Below are positions 1-8,386 of a stretch of DNA of 64,000 nucleotides, in pieces. Below the pieces are notes generated by a model that saw only the letters and a list, made by a program, of their open reading frames with translations, did no database searches and was not told the origin of the DNA. Position 1 is the stretch's first letter, and every line of letters starts with the position of its first letter. The position numbers and the translations under genes were made by a program. The stretch is from Paenibacillus marchantiophytorum (GTDB lineage: Bacteria; Bacillota; Bacilli; Paenibacillales; NBRC-103111): assembly GCF_014640555.1 (NCBI RefSeq), contig NZ_BMHE01000003.1, positions 62,001-126,000 on the forward strand, in the 5' to 3' direction.

Positions 1-156
1 CAGGCAATAAAGCAAATCTGGAGAAATCTCAAGCTAACGTGTTAGGTACTTTATGTTTCCCTTGAAGAATGTGCTAAAATAAGGATAGGCAGGCTGATTA
101 TCTGCCAATGCTAGCGCACAGAGATTTCCAAAAAATTTAATTTGGGAGGTTATAAT

Positions 157-318
157 ATGGATGATTATTTTTTGGTTAAAGACGGTAGAATTGTACGCTG
201 GGATGGACTAATTTTAGGGGGAACCAAGATCCGCGCCGATGAGCTAATAGAATCTTTTGGACGTAAGGCTCTTGATGAAATCGAACAATTTGGGTTTTAC
301 ACCATAAAGAAATCTTAA
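157..318 (+). CDS. Small uncharacterised protein, 53 aa
   Basis: An ATG follows a strong GGGAGG ribosome site by 7 bases, and the frame runs 53 codons to TAA. The product is soluble and mixed-charge, starting MDDYFLVKDGRIVRWDG and ending FGFYTIKKS. It has no cysteine, no signal peptide and no membrane segment. A strong hairpin follows the stop, so the gene looks like a self-contained unit. I do not recognise the family and assign no function. The good ribosome site, the terminator and the protein-like composition are the only support. Confidence 0.6.
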   Translation: MDDYFLVKDGRIVRWDGLILGGTKIRADELIESFGRKALDEIEQFGFYTIKKS

Positions 319-337
319 CGAACCTAACTATTAGCAT

Positions 338-372
338 AAAGGAGGCTGCCATTTGTAATGGCAGCCTCCTTT
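338..372. terminator. Bidirectional intrinsic terminator
   Basis: A perfect 15-bp inverted repeat (AAAGGAGGCTGCCAT and its complement) around a 5-base TTGTA loop is bounded by A and T runs. It lies between two convergent genes, so it can end both the 53-aa gene and the leftward reductase operon. Confidence 0.85.
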
Positions 373-419
373 ACGTATGTTCATCTATAATTCCCTGTTG
401 CATTCCAGCCGTAAGACAT

Positions 420-1052
420 TTAATTAGATATTTCGACGATGGCTTGATAGGACGCCGAATCCTGAACGGATTTGATCATGTAGGACGCCAAATCCGCCCG
501 CGAAATGCCCTGCGCCTTCGTCAAATGTTGATTAAACGCCGTCCGGTACACCCCCGACCACGGTCCATTCGTTAGTCGCGGAGGGCGAATGACGGTCCAG
601 ATTAGCCCGGATTTCCGCAATTTCTCTTCCATCCGAGCCATATCCTCGTAAGCGTATTTAAACATCGGTTGAATGACGAAACGGATCGTTTGCCGCACCA
701 TCCACGGCATATCATCAGGTATCTTCAAACCGGAGGAGGACAAGCCGATGAATCGGAGCACTCCCGCCTCCCCCATCGCTTTAATGATATTTTCCGTTCC
801 TTCAGAGTAAACGGTCGTCGGCTTGCGATGATTGACGCCGAGCGCGGATATCACAGCATCTTGACCAATGATCCGCTTGCTGAACGACGATAAGTCGAGT
901 ACGTCCCCCTGGATAACTTCCAACCTTTCGCTTGCAATATCGACGGCTTCGGGTTTCCTCGCGATGACGGTGACTTCGTGGCCCAACTCAATAGCCTGAG
1001 TCACGACTTGGCGGCCGGTTCCTCCCGTAGCTCCGAATACGACGATTTTCAT
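420..1052 (-). CDS. NAD(P)-binding Rossmann-fold reductase (NmrA/YwnB-like)
   Basis: A 210-aa atypical short-chain dehydrogenase. The N terminus MKIVVFGATGGTGRQVV holds the GxxGxxG dinucleotide motif right after the first beta strand. The segment GDVLDLSSFSKRIIGQDAVISALG is typical of NAD(P)H-binding proteins that lack the classical YxxxK motif. The usual role of the family is reduction of a small quinone or carbonyl, or redox sensing. The substrate cannot be read from sequence. Its ATG overlaps the stop of the SGNH gene by 4 bp, so it is the last gene of a three-gene leftward operon. Confidence 0.8.
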   Translation of the reverse strand: MKIVVFGATGGTGRQVVTQAIELGHEVTVIARKPEAVDIASERLEVIQGDVLDLSSFSKRIIGQDAVISALGVNHRKPTTVYSEGTENIIKAMGEAGVLRFIGLSSSGLKIPDDMPWMVRQTIRFVIQPMFKYAYEDMARMEEKLRKSGLIWTVIRPPRLTNGPWSGVYRTAFNQHLTKAQGISRADLASYMIKSVQDSASYQAIVEISN

Positions 1053-1888
1053 CTCTCTTTGCCCCCGCTAAGGCATTCGACAACACAACGAACGATCGCA
1101 ATGTGTCCATCGATCGAGGGATGGACACCATCCGGGCCTATAAATTTCGGCTGCGCTTGTTGCCCGAAAACCGCTTGCGTGTCTACGACAGGATCGGACA
1201 TGCCGCGCATCATTTCGCCAATGGCGATGATGTCTTCGTTTCTCCAGCTGAGGTGCCCCATCTGGAAATACGGATACGCAGCTGCTCGCGCATCATCGAA
1301 AGTCGATGGCGTCAACCATACCCAGCGGGATTGGCTTCTCGCCGCAGCAATTCGCCGAATCTCATGCAGATTTTTGGCCGTTTCCTCGGCGCTCACTTGC
1401 GTTTTGGCAGATTCTGGACCGACCCTCATGGCATCATTACCTCCGATCAAACAAAGGATCCAATTCGGTTGTTTACTAACGATCCCGTTAATTCGGCTAA
1501 GTACTTGGGTGGATGTATTCCCAGAGATTCCTTCGTTGATCAGACGAATTCCATCCCGCGGCCTTTGTAGTTCAAGCAGGTGGCGAAGAATTTCGAACCA
1601 CGAAAGCAAGTCGTCTGTCGTGCTCTCTCCCACTCCGATAACAGTTTCGCCAGCTTTGAACGGCAAATTATCGACGAGAGCAGCAAAATCGGGATTTTCA
1701 AGCAGATGCTCTGCCACCTCTTTCGCTTGTTGAATCAATTGTGCTTTAACGAGCAGGTACTTATCCAGGTCCATGCCGTAAATTGCTGCCAAAACCTTGT
1801 CGTCCAGGTAGCGCGCATAAGTCAATACTTTCTCGGGGTGCTGCGATTGAATCAGTTTAACCCATTGCGGATTCAAATGCGTTTCCAT
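1049..1888 (-). CDS. SGNH/GDSL-family hydrolase, cytoplasmic
   Basis: A 279-aa protein with SGNH landmarks: block I as GVGESTTDDL (GES replaces GDS) near residue 85, an Asn-containing block NEGISGN near 118, block III as GGND near 148, and block V DGVH near 254 with the likely catalytic Asp and His. No signal peptide is present, so it acts in the cytoplasm, probably as an esterase or lipase. The first ~75 residues are helical and precede the hydrolase fold. A ribosome site (AAAGGAG) precedes the ATG. Cotranscription with the reductase is indicated by the 4-bp overlap. Confidence 0.8.
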   Translation of the reverse strand: METHLNPQWVKLIQSQHPEKVLTYARYLDDKVLAAIYGMDLDKYLLVKAQLIQQAKEVAEHLLENPDFAALVDNLPFKAGETVIGVGESTTDDLLSWFEILRHLLELQRPRDGIRLINEGISGNTSTQVLSRINGIVSKQPNWILCLIGGNDAMRVGPESAKTQVSAEETAKNLHEIRRIAAARSQSRWVWLTPSTFDDARAAAYPYFQMGHLSWRNEDIIAIGEMMRGMSDPVVDTQAVFGQQAQPKFIGPDGVHPSIDGHIAIVRCVVECLSGGKER

Positions 1889-1915
1889 GGTATTCGATTC
1901 TCCTTTTGCAATTAA

Positions 1916-2257
1916 TTATACCGTTTTGACCGAACCCCAGAACAGCAGCAATGCGATTACCGGATGCAACGCCGCAATTATCCCGGTCGACGAGAAAACT
2001 TGGATAGACAGAAACTGAAACACGACAAGCACGAACAGTCCAAGACTCACCCAACGTTTAGGACCCTTAATTCTACCGACGAATGTCAGCAGGAACATAA
2101 GCAAGGGAGCCAAAGCGAAAATTTTGACGAACGACTTATGCGTCTCCCAACTGGAAGTATCCGAGAAAGTGGCTATTCCGGCGATAAAGACTTGTGCCAC
2201 GATACAGACCAGAAATGTCCAAGCCATTACTTTGAATATGAATCCCCAGACTGGCAT
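1916..2257 (-). CDS. Small four-helix membrane protein (DUF6220-like)
   Basis: A 113-aa hydrophobic protein with four predicted membrane segments at about residues 8-28, 43-60, 68-86 and 90-108. The loops are short and basic, for example GRIKGPKRW. The motif ALHPVIALLLFWGS near the end resembles the DUF6220 family, recalled by pattern only. A GGAGGAAAAG ribosome site precedes the ATG. It is the first gene of the leftward operon, 27 bp ahead of the SGNH hydrolase. No function is known. Confidence 0.6.
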   Translation of the reverse strand: MPVWGFIFKVMAWTFLVCIVAQVFIAGIATFSDTSSWETHKSFVKIFALAPLLMFLLTFVGRIKGPKRWVSLGLFVLVVFQFLSIQVFSSTGIIAALHPVIALLLFWGSVKTV

Positions 2258-2403
2258 GCGCTTTTCCTCCCTCCTACTGTGATTAGCATATTGACATAGT
2301 TAACGATAACGGATGATTATCACCAAACACCGAGCGAATAAGTCACAAAACGCTCAACATCTGGTATCATTCCGCTCAATTGAGACACGAGCCTGAGGGG
2401 ATA

Positions 2404-2412
2404 TGCTATAAT
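2404..2412 (+). promoter_or_regulatory. Extended -10 promoter for the OmpR/kinase operon
   Basis: TGCTATAAT is a consensus extended -10 box about 50 bp ahead of the regulator's ATG. No good -35 lies at 17 bp. TTGAGA at 2380 is 21 bp away. An ATG upstream at 2411 lies inside this box, so translation must start further downstream. Confidence 0.6.
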
Positions 2413-2461
2413 GGTGCCAATTCAGGGCTTTCTGGGCCAATTTGGAGGAAACAGCATCCAT

Positions 2462-3148
2462 ATGAAACAAACGATAATGATTGTCGATGACGATAAAGAA
2501 ATCGCGGAATTAATGAGGGATTATCTCGAAGACGAACAGTTCGAAGTGGTGGAAGCATATAACGCTGTTCAAGCGATTGAAGCAATAGAGCGCAACCGCG
2601 TCGACTGTATTTTACTGGACGTAATGATGCCTGGCCAGAGCGGGCTGGATCTTTGCAGGCAAATTCGGAAAACGCAAGATACACCGATCCTATTCCTTAG
2701 TGCGCGCGGTGATGACATGGACAAAATCAGAGGACTCAGCTTGGGTAGCGACGATTATATCGTGAAATCTGCGACGCCCGAAGAAGTTGTTGCCCGCATT
2801 AAAGCCGTGCTCCGCCGTTACGGCAGACAGGATAAGAATCCCAAGCTCGAACTGGACTTCGGCCGGCTCATCCTAGACGTCATGGCTCATGAAGTAAGAA
2901 TTGAAGGGGTTCCAGTATCGATGACGCCCAAGGAGTTCGATATTCTTTGCTTGTTCGCCGAGTACCCCCGCCAAGTTTTCACCTACGAGCAATTGCTGCA
3001 GCGCTTCTGGGAAGGGATCGGAGACAAGCATTCTGTGACCGTTCATATCGGTAGAATCCGTGAAAAAATCGAAGAAGACCCGAAGAAACCAGTGTACATC
3101 GCCAACGTCTGGGGCGTAGGCTATCGTTTCGAAGGGGGCAAGCGATGA
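2462..3148 (+). CDS. OmpR/PhoB-family response regulator
   Basis: A 228-aa regulator. The receiver domain (about 1-118) has acidic pair D9-D10, phospho-acceptor D53 in CILLDVMMPG, and K102 in YIVKSATPEE, where the usual Pro after the Lys is Ser. The C-terminal winged helix (about 130-225) is typical of OmpR, with MTPKEFDIL and VWGVGYRFE. I chose the ATG at 2462 because it follows GGAGG; an earlier in-frame ATG lies in the promoter. The stop overlaps the kinase ATG by 4 bp, so the two are translationally coupled. Target genes are unknown. Confidence 0.92.
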   Translation: MKQTIMIVDDDKEIAELMRDYLEDEQFEVVEAYNAVQAIEAIERNRVDCILLDVMMPGQSGLDLCRQIRKTQDTPILFLSARGDDMDKIRGLSLGSDDYIVKSATPEEVVARIKAVLRRYGRQDKNPKLELDFGRLILDVMAHEVRIEGVPVSMTPKEFDILCLFAEYPRQVFTYEQLLQRFWEGIGDKHSVTVHIGRIREKIEEDPKKPVYIANVWGVGYRFEGGKR

Positions 3149-4449
3149 AACCGCTCCGCATCCGTCAGTGGATGGTAATTGGCATGCTTATCGTACTCAT
3201 CCTTCCACAATTGTTTTATGAAATCCCAGGCCTATTCGATAAGTATGTATTAGAAAATGCCAAATTTTCGCGCCAGCAGGAAGCCATAAATAGCTTGATG
3301 CGCGAAGTCGGCGAAGCGGATGTCATTCGCTGGCGCAATCCAGACTGGCAGGCTGAAATCGAAAAAAAGACCGCTGCTTCAGATTCGGGGATCGTCTTGC
3401 TCGATGCTTCAGGCCGTGAAATTTACCGTTCCGTCCCCTCGCGGTCAGAGTCGACTGCTCAGCGAGAATTAAGCGTAATGGACCAAGGTCAACTGCGGGG
3501 AAAAGCTCTGTTCTACGCGCCCAAACAAAGGAGCGAACTAGCGACGGCGTTCGCCTTATTCGCGGGAGTATTCGCCATTCTGTTCATTGGCTTCCAGATG
3601 GCCCGCGTCGTCGTGAAGCCTTTGGAAGCCATGGGCCACGCGGCCAGACGAATCGCCAGCGGAGATTTGGAATTCCAACTTCCTGATTCTACGGTTAAGG
3701 AGGTAGCAGACGTGCGCGACGCTTTTCAAGTGATGGGCACAAGCCTCCGGGAATCGCTCATTCGCCAATCCGAACTGGAAGCGGAGCGACGGTTCTTCAT
3801 CAGTTCAATCGCGCATGACTTAAGGACCCCGTTATTCGCGTTGCGTGGGTTTTTGACGAGACTGGAAAGCGGTGCCAATCCGGAAAAGGCAGCGAGATAT
3901 ACCGCCATATGCAGCAAAAAAGCCGAGCAATTGGAACGTCTCGTATCCGATCTTTTTTCATACGGACAGATGTCTTCCTTAGAGCAATTGCTGCGGCTGA
4001 AGCCGCTGGACATCGGCGAATTGTTCGAGGATATCACAGCGGATTATTTGCCCCTGGCTTGGGACAAAGAAATTAAATTGACGTACGAGGCTCCGGCGGA
4101 GAACATCGTGATTCAGGGTGACGCCCATCTGCTGCGGCGTGCGATCGGAAACCTGATCGATAACGCCCTTCACTATTCTCCAGCAAGCAGCAATTTGATG
4201 ATCCGCTTGCGAAGGGAGGAATCACGAGCCCACTTTACCGTCGAAGATACCGGACCCGGAATTCCCGAGCAACAACTACCCCATATTTTTGATGCGTTCT
4301 ACCGGGGTGACGACTCGAGAAACCTAGAGTACGGCGGCAGCGGGCTTGGACTTACAATTGCTCGACGAATTGTGAGGGCGCACTACGGTGATCTTGTGGC
4401 AGAGAATCGCAGCCAAGGGGGCAGCGTCTTTACCGGCTGGATCGGATAA
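3145..4449 (+). CDS. Membrane sensor histidine kinase with HAMP domain
   Basis: A 434-aa kinase. Membrane segments at about 9-27 and 134-152 flank an extracytoplasmic sensor of about 105 residues. Then come HAMP (about 153-207), HisKA with phospho-acceptor H224 in SIAHDLRTPL, and the HATPase domain with N box NLIDNALHYS, G1 DTGPGIPE and G2 GGSGLGLTIARR. It should autophosphorylate and pass phosphate to D53 of the regulator encoded just upstream. The signal is unknown. No transporter or other output gene adjoins the pair. Confidence 0.92.
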   Translation: MKPLRIRQWMVIGMLIVLILPQLFYEIPGLFDKYVLENAKFSRQQEAINSLMREVGEADVIRWRNPDWQAEIEKKTAASDSGIVLLDASGREIYRSVPSRSESTAQRELSVMDQGQLRGKALFYAPKQRSELATAFALFAGVFAILFIGFQMARVVVKPLEAMGHAARRIASGDLEFQLPDSTVKEVADVRDAFQVMGTSLRESLIRQSELEAERRFFISSIAHDLRTPLFALRGFLTRLESGANPEKAARYTAICSKKAEQLERLVSDLFSYGQMSSLEQLLRLKPLDIGELFEDITADYLPLAWDKEIKLTYEAPAENIVIQGDAHLLRRAIGNLIDNALHYSPASSNLMIRLRREESRAHFTVEDTGPGIPEQQLPHIFDAFYRGDDSRNLEYGGSGLGLTIARRIVRAHYGDLVAENRSQGGSVFTGWIG

Positions 4450-4461
4450 ACACTCACCTTT

Positions 4462-4496
4462 ATGTAAGTACCTGTACTAAAAGTGCATACTTACAT
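4462..4496. promoter_or_regulatory. Inverted-repeat operator, probably for the HxlR regulator
   Basis: ATGTAAGTA (4462-4470) and its exact complement TACTTACAT (4488-4496) lie 17 bp apart, with a smaller dyad AGTAC..GTACT inside. AGTA/TACT half-sites are typical of HxlR-family operators such as that of YodB. The site lies 60-100 bp upstream of the flavoprotein gene whose downstream neighbour encodes an HxlR protein. That the two connect is inference. Confidence 0.55.
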
Positions 4497-4558
4497 ATTC
4501 GCAGTAACATCTTTATACTCAAAAAAGGAAATATATAAGAACTAAGGAGGAACAACCC

Positions 4559-5122
4559 TTGAAAACTCTTGTTGTGGTAACACACCCAAGCATAGAAACT
4601 TCCGTAATTAATAAGCGATGGGTAGAAGAACTCAAGAAATATCCGGAAAAGTATACGGTTCATCAACTGCATGAGGTATACCCTGACGGACACATAGACG
4701 TGGAAAAGGAACAAAACTTGATTGAATCACACGGAAATCTTGTTTTGCAGTTCCCTATATTTTGGTTTAATTGTCCACCACTCCTTAAAAAATGGCTTGA
4801 CGATGTTTTAACTTATGGTTGGGCATATGGGTCACATGGAGGCGATAAATTAAAGAATCGCAAAGTTGCCTTAGCTGTTTCTGCCGGAATTAAGGAAGAA
4901 AATTATAGTCAAGAGGGAAAATATCGCCATACACTTGCTCATTTATTGTCACCTTATGAATCTACCTTCCTGTACTGCAATGCAAATTTCCGTTCGTTCT
5001 TTGCGTTTTATGGTACGGAGAATGAGCCTGGTGAGAATGTGCCTGGTACAGAAAATGAGCAACCTGCAAGCGAATTAGAAAAAAGCACACAAGATTATTT
5101 GAATTTTGTTGACAACCTCTAA
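4559..5122 (+). CDS. NAD(P)H:quinone oxidoreductase, flavodoxin-2 fold
   Basis: A 187-aa flavoprotein of the MdaB/KefF/YwrO group. VVVTHPS near the N terminus contacts FMN phosphate, QFPIFWFNCPPLLKKWLDDVLTYGWAYG is the family core, and LAVSAGIKEENYS lies near the flavin site. Such enzymes reduce quinones by two electrons and protect against electrophiles. The start is TTG at 4559, eight bases after AAGGAGG; no ATG is as well placed. A convergent HxlR regulator follows, a common pairing for quinone-responsive systems, so induction by quinones or diamide-like agents is plausible. Confidence 0.85.
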   Translation: MKTLVVVTHPSIETSVINKRWVEELKKYPEKYTVHQLHEVYPDGHIDVEKEQNLIESHGNLVLQFPIFWFNCPPLLKKWLDDVLTYGWAYGSHGGDKLKNRKVALAVSAGIKEENYSQEGKYRHTLAHLLSPYESTFLYCNANFRSFFAFYGTENEPGENVPGTENEQPASELEKSTQDYLNFVDNL

Positions 5123-5148
5123 CAGGTAACTTTATTTAAACAGCTTAG

Positions 5149-5514
5149 CTATGCCTTACACTCTAAAACTTCCAGAGTTCGCGAACTGTTTTTCTCTCCC
5201 CATTCGCACATCATATTTAACAAAGGAAGGAGAGAAAGACCACGCTCTGATAACGAATATTCAACTTTTGGAGGTATCTGGGGGAATTCCTTACGTATAA
5301 TAAGCCCATCTGCCTCCAGCTCCTTTAGCATAATACTTAGCGTTTTAAAGGAAATAATACCGATACTTCGCTTCAGCTCATTATGCCGCATAACCTTATT
5401 ATCAGACAGCTTATACATAATGATCATTTTATATTTACCGCCTATCAAAGACAACGTATATCCAAAACCAGTATCTTTTAATTCCACGCCAGTCGGAACA
5501 CAGGTTTCGAGCAT
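5149..5514 (-). CDS. HxlR-family transcriptional regulator
   Basis: A 121-aa winged-helix protein. C5 in MLETCVPTGVEL matches the single N-terminal cysteine that redox-sensing HxlR proteins (YodB, HypR) use. SLIGGKYKMIIMYKLSD and LKRSIGIISFKTLSIMLKELEADGLI form the DNA-binding domain, and PPKVEYSLSERG is the wing. It likely represses the convergent quinone-reductase gene and senses electrophiles through C5. The target site is proposed from the inverted repeat upstream of that gene. Confidence 0.88.
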   Translation of the reverse strand: MLETCVPTGVELKDTGFGYTLSLIGGKYKMIIMYKLSDNKVMRHNELKRSIGIISFKTLSIMLKELEADGLIIRKEFPQIPPKVEYSLSERGLSLLPLLNMMCEWGEKNSSRTLEVLECKA

Positions 5515-5543
5515 AAGTTACACGCTCCTTTTTAGTTAATTAA

Positions 5544-5563
5544 CCCACAGCACATGCTGTGGG
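5544..5563. other. Short hairpin after the 21-codon ORF
   Basis: CCCACAGCA and TGCTGTGGG form a perfect 9-bp stem with a 2-base centre. It lies just past the stop of the minus-strand 21-codon ORF and just upstream of the HxlR gene. No T run follows on either strand, so it may be a weak terminator or an operator. Confidence 0.4.
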
Positions 5564-5572
5564 TCTGAGTAT

Positions 5573-5638
5573 TTAGGTTGGTAATTCCGTCTCGCGGAAA
5601 GCTTTAATCATGGATTCTTCTTGTGGTGTAAGATCCAT
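5573..5638 (-). CDS. 21-codon ORF behind a MerR-type promoter, possibly a remnant
   Basis: ATG to TAA encodes MDLTPQEESMIKAFRETELP plus T. A GGAAGAG ribosome site stands about 6 bases upstream, and a MerR-type promoter lies 64 bp before the start. The peptide is amphipathic and resembles the beginning of a longer protein, so it may be all that remains of a deleted MerR-regulated gene, or a true small peptide. No function is assigned. Confidence 0.35.
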   Translation of the reverse strand: MDLTPQEESMIKAFRETELPT

Positions 5639-5701
5639 AAAGCATCTCTTCCTTTCCCGATAGATTATACGGTCAAATATTCACTTGTAACTTCTTATCT
5701 T

Positions 5702-5733
5702 ATTCTAAACCCTGACGTTAGCGTTAGGGTCAA
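5702..5733 (-). promoter_or_regulatory. MerR-type promoter with 20-bp spacer and central dyad
   Basis: On the minus strand TTGACC (5733-5728) and TAGAAT (5707-5702) are separated by 20 bp, the over-long spacing that MerR-family activators correct. The spacer region holds an imperfect dyad with ends ACCCT and AGGGT (5709-5730). The arrangement fits known MerR-family operators. No merR gene lies nearby; the only downstream ORF has 21 codons. Confidence 0.6.
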
Positions 5734-5743
5734 GATGAAATAA

Positions 5744-5790
5744 GCCCCCCCGCAATTGGCTGAACTAATTACGGGGGGCAGCCTTTTGTT
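5744..5790 (+). terminator. Stem-loop terminator candidate
   Basis: GCCCCCC (5744-5750) pairs with GGGGGGC (5773-5779), and AATT pairs inside the stem. TTTTGTTT follows on the plus strand. It isolates the MerR-type promoter from DNA to the right; no plus-strand gene ends here. Confidence 0.5.
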
Positions 5791-5826
5791 TATATTTACT
5801 CAGGTGTCGACGATGTTTTCTAGTTA

Positions 5827-5962
5827 TTGTTCCTGTTGGGAACTGTAGTACGTTATTTAGGCATAAATCTGATATTTCAGGGTAATAGCGGAACCACCAC
5901 AGGGTCTTATTCCCAAAAAAAACGCAGAATTTCCCGCCAAACCGCAAATTAGCGCACTGTAG
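5827..5962. repeat. Dispersed repeat copy A, left part
   Basis: The segment containing AATAGCGGAACCAC, TTTCCCGCCAAAC and AAATTAGCGCACTGTAG aligns with 41915-42075. It is interrupted by the IS1182-type element and resumes at 7911. GGGAACTGTAGTACG near 5838 is a reverse-oriented unit of the same motif, so the element can fold back on itself. No coding potential is seen. Confidence 0.7.
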
Positions 5963-7905
5963 GAGGCTGTCGATTCATTGTAGATATCTCAGTCCCCAAA
6001 ATTACTATTGCGAATTGATCAAATACTACGAAAAATTCAATACTTTAGCTGGTTTTCTCCCATTTACTCCCGATTTCTTGGTATAATTACACTATACTCA
6101 TATCGGGGGTCTTTTGGATGTAAAATAGAGTTCGTTACAAAACATTTGATCAAATCTCATTTGCGGATATGATGGTCTACTCTAAACTGCCACTTCATTC
6201 TTTTTGGAGTAACGTTGAAAAAAAGATTGATTTCTCTTTTGCAGACTCGTTGTGCTCTGTTTTGTACTCTGGACGTGGTCAGCATCCCTATGCTCCCTCG
6301 CTTAAACTCAAAATCCATCACATTCAGGCTTACTACGCCCTTTCCGATCGACTCGTAGAAGAAAAGATCATCGGCGATTTGTTCGTTAAGCGCTTTTTGG
6401 GCTTGCCTGTAGACTTCTTTGGCTTCGATCACAGCACCATTGGTTTAGATCGTTCACGCATGGGGACCGCTATGTTCCAAGCTTGCCATCTGTATATTCT
6501 TGCTCAAATGCATAGCCTTGGTTTATGGGGAGACCAGGATGAGCAGTGGATTATTGACTCCTTCCCGTTCAACATCGCTATGTCGAGATCGGGAGCGTAT
6601 CGCTTGATTCAGCAGGGTATGATTCGCATTTTTCAACATTTAAAACGAAGCCATCGTAGATTGTTCCGACTTGCTGAACAATCTGTTGCGCGGGATGCCA
6701 TGCTAATTCGTTGCTCTTCGGAGTCATCTACCAGCGAGCAGATGCTGGCCTTCAGTAAATTAGTGGCTGAGGCGTATGGTTTGCTGCAATGGTTCCAGCT
6801 GGATGACGTAGCTGCTCACTTTCAAGCCTGGCCAAACCAGAACGCACAGCAAAAATCTCTGGAATTACAAGAAATTCTGAAACGCATTCTGGAAGAAAAT
6901 AGCCGCGTCACGCCTCCAAGCGATGACGGCTCTGTTGACGATCCTGAAGAGCAGCAATCCACTGAGATAACGTATGAAAAAATTCCTTACAAAGAACGCC
7001 CAAAGAACGCCATTATTAGCGTAACGGATCCAGACGCTCGAGTTGGCAAAAAGAATCATAAAACAACGAGAGGTTACAAAACACAGAATTTGTGTACGGC
7101 CAGCGGAGTGATTCTGGACACGAAGATGATTCCGGCTATGGAACATGATAGAGATGCGATGTTTGAAATGGTTCAAGGTATTTAAAGCTTCTTTCGGATC
7201 ACTCCGAGTGCCGTTTTAGGTGATACAGCGTACGGACATGGTGAACAGCGAAAAGCCTTGGCATCGCTAGGTATTTCCGTTATAGCTCCTGTGATTACAA
7301 CTCAGAATCCTACTGGCTTGTATGATATCTCCCACTTTTCCTATGATTGCGAAAACGATTTGTATCGGTGTCCTGGCAACAAGACGACTGTCTGGAAAAA
7401 CCACAACACAAAAATTGAAGGATGGCAATATTTTTTTGCAAAAAAGGACTGTAAGGATTGCCCCTTCCGTACGGAATGTACAAGCAACCAAAATGGTAGA
7501 AGCGTGTTTCACAGTGATCATTACGAGATCTACGAACTAGCAAAGGCCTATAACGCAAGTGAAGAAGGTATCCGGAATTACAAACTAAGGTACCACGTTG
7601 AGCGCAAAAACCAAGAGTTGAAAAACGATTGCGGATTAGGAAAAGTCGAAACCCGAAGCAAGAAGGCAATCTCCATTAAAGCCACGCTTGCCGGAATAGT
7701 CCTCAATTTAAAACACACGGTGAGGCGGTTATTTAACCCCAGCCCTGGGTTTATTCGCCATAACCGTACCGCCTAAGTTACCAAGAAAGTAAGCCTGCCA
7801 TTCCTCTTTTTGCGAAAGAAAATGAGATCGTTCGAGATTCAAAGCCACGTAAACACTGAAAATGAGGAAAGGACTTCATTATATCCAGGGTGAATCGACA
7901 GCCTC
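5963..7905 (+). mobile_element. IS1182-family insertion sequence, inactivated
   Basis: Perfect 15-bp terminal inverted repeats (GAGGCTGTCGATTCA at 5963-5977 and its complement at 7891-7905) bound 1,943 bp. TGTAG flanks both ends (5958-5962 and 7906-7910) as a 5-bp direct repeat. Removing the element and one TGTAG restores GCACTGTAGTTCCC, as found in the second repeat copy near 42040. The single transposase gene carries an in-frame stop, so the copy should move only if helped in trans. Confidence 0.88.
6169..7776 (+). pseudogene. IS1182-family transposase with an in-frame stop
   Basis: Two open segments of 338 and 172 aa lie in the same frame, separated by TAA at 7183-7185 and a readable stretch that contains GDTAYG. 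The DDE catalytic parts are visible: WIIDSFPF (first Asp), GDTAYG (second Asp) and RYHVERKNQELKND (Glu). A Cys-rich insert DCKDCPFRTEC is typical of IS1182. The gene is thus inactivated by a point nonsense mutation, not a frameshift. The frame is also open upstream to 6124 with plausible N-terminal sequence (FDQISFADMM), so the original start may lie before 6169. Confidence 0.88.
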
Positions 7906-7910
7906 TGTAG

Positions 7911-7980
7911 TTCCCTTAAGCCCACTTTAATCTCACTTTTTGCTAAAATAGCGGCTTGTAGTTCCCACTTGGCGACTCGC
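7911..7980. repeat. Dispersed repeat copy A, right part
   Basis: TTCCCTTAAGCCCAC, then TTTTTGCTAAAATAGCG and TTGTAGTTCCC, continue the repeat interrupted at 5962. They align with 42020-42055, where TTTTTGCTATAATAACG is followed by TGTAGTTCCC. Confidence 0.7.
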
Positions 7981-7985
7981 TTCGC

Positions 7986-8122
7986 TGTAGGGTGACAAAT
8001 AAGTTCTGAAGTACAAGAAGCCAGCAAATTCAAGGGTTTGCTGGTTTTTCTTATAAAAGTGATTTACAAATTAAGTTTTGAAGTACTTCTTACAAACAAT
8101 TAATAAAGTTATCCCCTTCAAC
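7986..8122 (+). repeat. Tn7-like left end with spaced TnsB-type sites
   Basis: GACAAATAAGTTCTGAAGT (7994-8012) and ACAAATTAAGTTTTGAAGT (8066-8084) match the complement of the right-end sites. A weaker third match, ACAAACAATTAATAAAGTT, begins near 8092. Widely spaced sites at the left and abutting sites at the right is the layout of Tn7 itself. Confidence 0.65.
8021..8050 (+). terminator. Hairpin terminator inside the left end
   Basis: CCAGCAAA and TTTGCTGG form an 8-bp stem around an 8-base loop, followed by TTTTTC on the plus strand. It would block transcription entering the island from the left. Confidence 0.65.
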
Positions 8123-8386
8123 AAAAGTTATCCAGATAGTTTAATTTCTGATGCGGCCAACACATTATTACTCATATTATTATTTTTGAATTGGTTGTTC
8201 AAAAATAATCTCAATATGCTGTAGGTTTACGATTGCCATTATAGTTTGTCGGTATGACCTGTACTAATTTTCATCCTGCTTTTGCATTTTCGTCAATTGT
8301 TTCTCGATGTGTTGAGAAAGAGAAAACCACCTAAAGTTGTTTCTAAAAAATAACCCGATTACGGAATCCGATTCGTGTTATTTTCA

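Noticed and set aside
978..1733. Plus-strand ORF of 251 codons
   Set aside because: It lies antisense to the SGNH hydrolase and reductase genes, has a chance-like composition and no ribosome site.
5765..5947. Minus-strand 60-codon ORF
   Set aside because: It lies within the dispersed repeat and has no ribosome site; it is probably not translated.
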